Source of the DNA: Pseudomonadota bacterium
Lineage (GTDB): Bacteria > Pseudomonadota > Gammaproteobacteria > Burkholderiales > JABEVD01
Direction: 5' to 3'
Assembly: GCA_021811205.1 (NCBI GenBank)
Contig: JAJZPK010000047.1
Span: 1-14,214 of the forward strand
Length of the DNA: 14,214 nt
A program made the translations under genes and the position numbers. The notes beneath the pieces were generated by a model. That model was not told the DNA's origin, did not search any database, and saw only the letters and a program-made list of their open reading frames with translations. Shown piece by piece: positions 13,113 to 14,214 of this stretch; within the stretch, counting starts at the first letter, position 1; each line of letters opens with the position of its first letter.

Positions 13113-14168
13113 TTACTTCTTCGTGCCGGAGACTTCCACGACAACGCGGCGGTCAGGTTGCAGGCACTTGATCAGCGCCTTGGTGACCTTCTTGCCTTTG
13201 CACTCGCCAGGCTTGGTCACGGGATCCGCTTTTCCCTTGCCCGTGGTGTAGATCTTGGTGGACGGAATGCCGTGAGCATCGACAAGATATTTCTTGACCG
13301 AAGCGGCGCGCCTGTCGGAGAGCTTCATGTTGTATGCGTCAGATCCGATCCTGTCGGTGTATCCGGTCACGCTGACCGCATCGTAGTTGACGGTGGTCAG
13401 ATCGTGCGCAAGCTTGTCCAGCGACTTCTTGCCCGCGGGTTTGACGACAGCCTTGTCGAAATCGAACAAGGAGCCTGCCGAGAGCGTCAGCTTTTCCGGC
13501 GCGGCAGGCTGAGCCTGCGCGACAGGCGCTGGTGCCGGTGCAGGCGCTGCTGCGGGAGCCGCGGGCGCAGGCGCTGAGCCGAACGGGAACACCAGGCTCA
13601 CGGTGTAGGTGTTGATCGGGCTCCTGGTATTGAAGCCATCGTTGATAAGATAGCGCTGCCATTCCGCACGCACGTCGACCGAAGAGCTGATCGCATACTG
13701 TGCGCCGAGGCCCGTGTGCATGTTGAGTCCCTCGCTCTTGGATGCGTTGGGAACGGTGGCGCCGGGGAAAGAGTCCCTGGTATTGGCATAATTGCCGCCC
13801 AAGCGCGCCATGAGGGAAAATTTCTCGGTGAGCGGAAAAAGGGCCAGGAAGTCGAGATTGAACCCGTCGACTTTCGAGGTGCCCGCTCCTGCTGCGGTGT
13901 TGATGCCGAACTTGCCCAGATTGAAGTAGCCGCCTTCGAAGCCCATGTAGTCGTTGAGCATGTAGCCTGCGAAAATGTTGTAGGCCGTATCGTGCGGCTT
14001 CGTGCTGACCAAATTGCCTGCGCCTGCGTTCGCAGCCATTCCTGCATAATCGTATCTCGCGCTGGATTGTCCTGCGCCGACACCAGCGTACCATCCCGTG
14101 GCCATGGCCATAGGGCTCGCACACAAGCTGGCCAACCCGAGTGCCAGACAAATCCTAGATGCTTTCAT
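13113..14168 (-). CDS. OmpA-family outer-membrane protein
   Basis: A structural outer-membrane protein linking the membrane to peptidoglycan. The 351-residue form starts at 14168, where AAGGAG lies upstream and a signal peptide begins (MKASRICLALGLASLCASPMA, cleavage near AMATG). The open frame continues to 14201 but would add a hydrophilic, non-signal leader. Residues about 24-205 form an eight-strand barrel-like domain (GWYAGVGAG, NIFAGYMLNDYMGFEGGYF, ending TVSLVFPFG). An Ala/Pro hinge of about 30 residues follows. The C-terminal OmpA/MotB domain contains FDFDKAVVKPAG, VTGYTDRIGSDAYNMKLSDR with the peptidoglycan-binding Asp and Arg, and PDRRVVVEVSG. Two cysteines (GECKGK and IKCLQPD) could form the disulfide known in enterobacterial OmpA. 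The promoter lies beyond the window edge. Confidence 0.95.
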   Translation of the reverse strand: MKASRICLALGLASLCASPMAMATGWYAGVGAGQSSARYDYAGMAANAGAGNLVSTKPHDTAYNIFAGYMLNDYMGFEGGYFNLGKFGINTAAGAGTSKVDGFNLDFLALFPLTEKFSLMARLGGNYANTRDSFPGATVPNASKSEGLNMHTGLGAQYAISSSVDVRAEWQRYLINDGFNTRSPINTYTVSLVFPFGSAPAPAAPAAAPAPAPAPVAQAQPAAPEKLTLSAGSLFDFDKAVVKPAGKKSLDKLAHDLTTVNYDAVSVTGYTDRIGSDAYNMKLSDRRAASVKKYLVDAHGIPSTKIYTTGKGKADPVTKPGECKGKKVTKALIKCLQPDRRVVVEVSGTKK

Positions 14169-14214
14169 TTCTTCTCCTTGGTTTGTTTGTTGTTCAGACA
14201 ACGCAGCAGCAGCC

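Noticed and set aside
12573..13577. A 334-codon plus-strand ORF
   Set aside because: It crosses the permease start, the terminator and the OmpA gene antisense; its composition is low-complexity and charged.
13490..13580. GC-rich repeats in the OmpA gene as a tandem repeat element
   Set aside because: They encode the Ala/Pro hinge between the barrel and the peptidoglycan-binding domain and are explained by coding.

Overview
The window looks like chromosomal DNA of a sulfur-oxidising, Gram-negative proteobacterium. It encodes a Tat-exported Sox system, c-type cytochromes, a trimeric-type outer-membrane porin and an OmpA protein. A betaproteobacterium, for example a Gallionella/Sulfuricella-like lineage, is my guess from gene style only; I cannot run a taxonomic search. 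No mobile element, integrase, rRNA or CRISPR array is visible.

Left part (1-3868). The 3' end of an unidentified membrane-protein gene is followed by tRNA-Phe(GAA) with a promoter and a terminator. Next come cysC (APS kinase, minus strand), a di-iron sterol-desaturase/fatty-acid-hydroxylase family membrane protein (plus strand) and, convergent with it, a methyl-accepting chemotaxis protein (minus strand).

Central part (3964-10439). One minus-strand operon runs soxY-soxZ-soxA-soxB-(DsrE-like 1)-(porin)-(DsrE-like 2)-(monoheme cytochrome c) and ends in a strong hairpin terminator. It is a truncated Sox system: SoxCD is absent and no SoxX is recognisable. The last gene is a single-domain cytochrome that resembles a SoxA domain, not SoxX. 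Both DsrE-like proteins carry signal peptides and keep one cysteine in the usual sulfur-carrier region, so this looks like a periplasmic thiosulfate/sulfane-sulfur pathway with its own outer-membrane porin.

Regulatory part (10413-11856). Divergent from the operon lie an ECF sigma factor gene and, overlapping it by 8 nt, a membrane anti-sigma gene. The periplasmic half of the anti-sigma protein is itself a DsrE-like domain. The sox operon and the sigma gene are each preceded by the same promoter pattern, GGAATAA-N15-CGTCT, in opposite directions. The likely circuit is that the periplasmic DsrE domain senses reactive sulfur (directly, or by transfer from the operon's own DsrE proteins), the sigma factor is released, and it transcribes both itself and the sox operon. 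This sulfur-sensing sigma/anti-sigma module is the most interesting item in the window. A 22-codon cysteine-containing leader ORF with a strong Shine-Dalgarno precedes and overlaps the sigma gene.

Right part (11853-14214). A minus-strand ArsB/NhaD-superfamily anion permease converges on the anti-sigma gene. Upstream of it, behind a strong hairpin terminator, is an OmpA-family protein with an Ala/Pro hinge and a peptidoglycan-binding domain.
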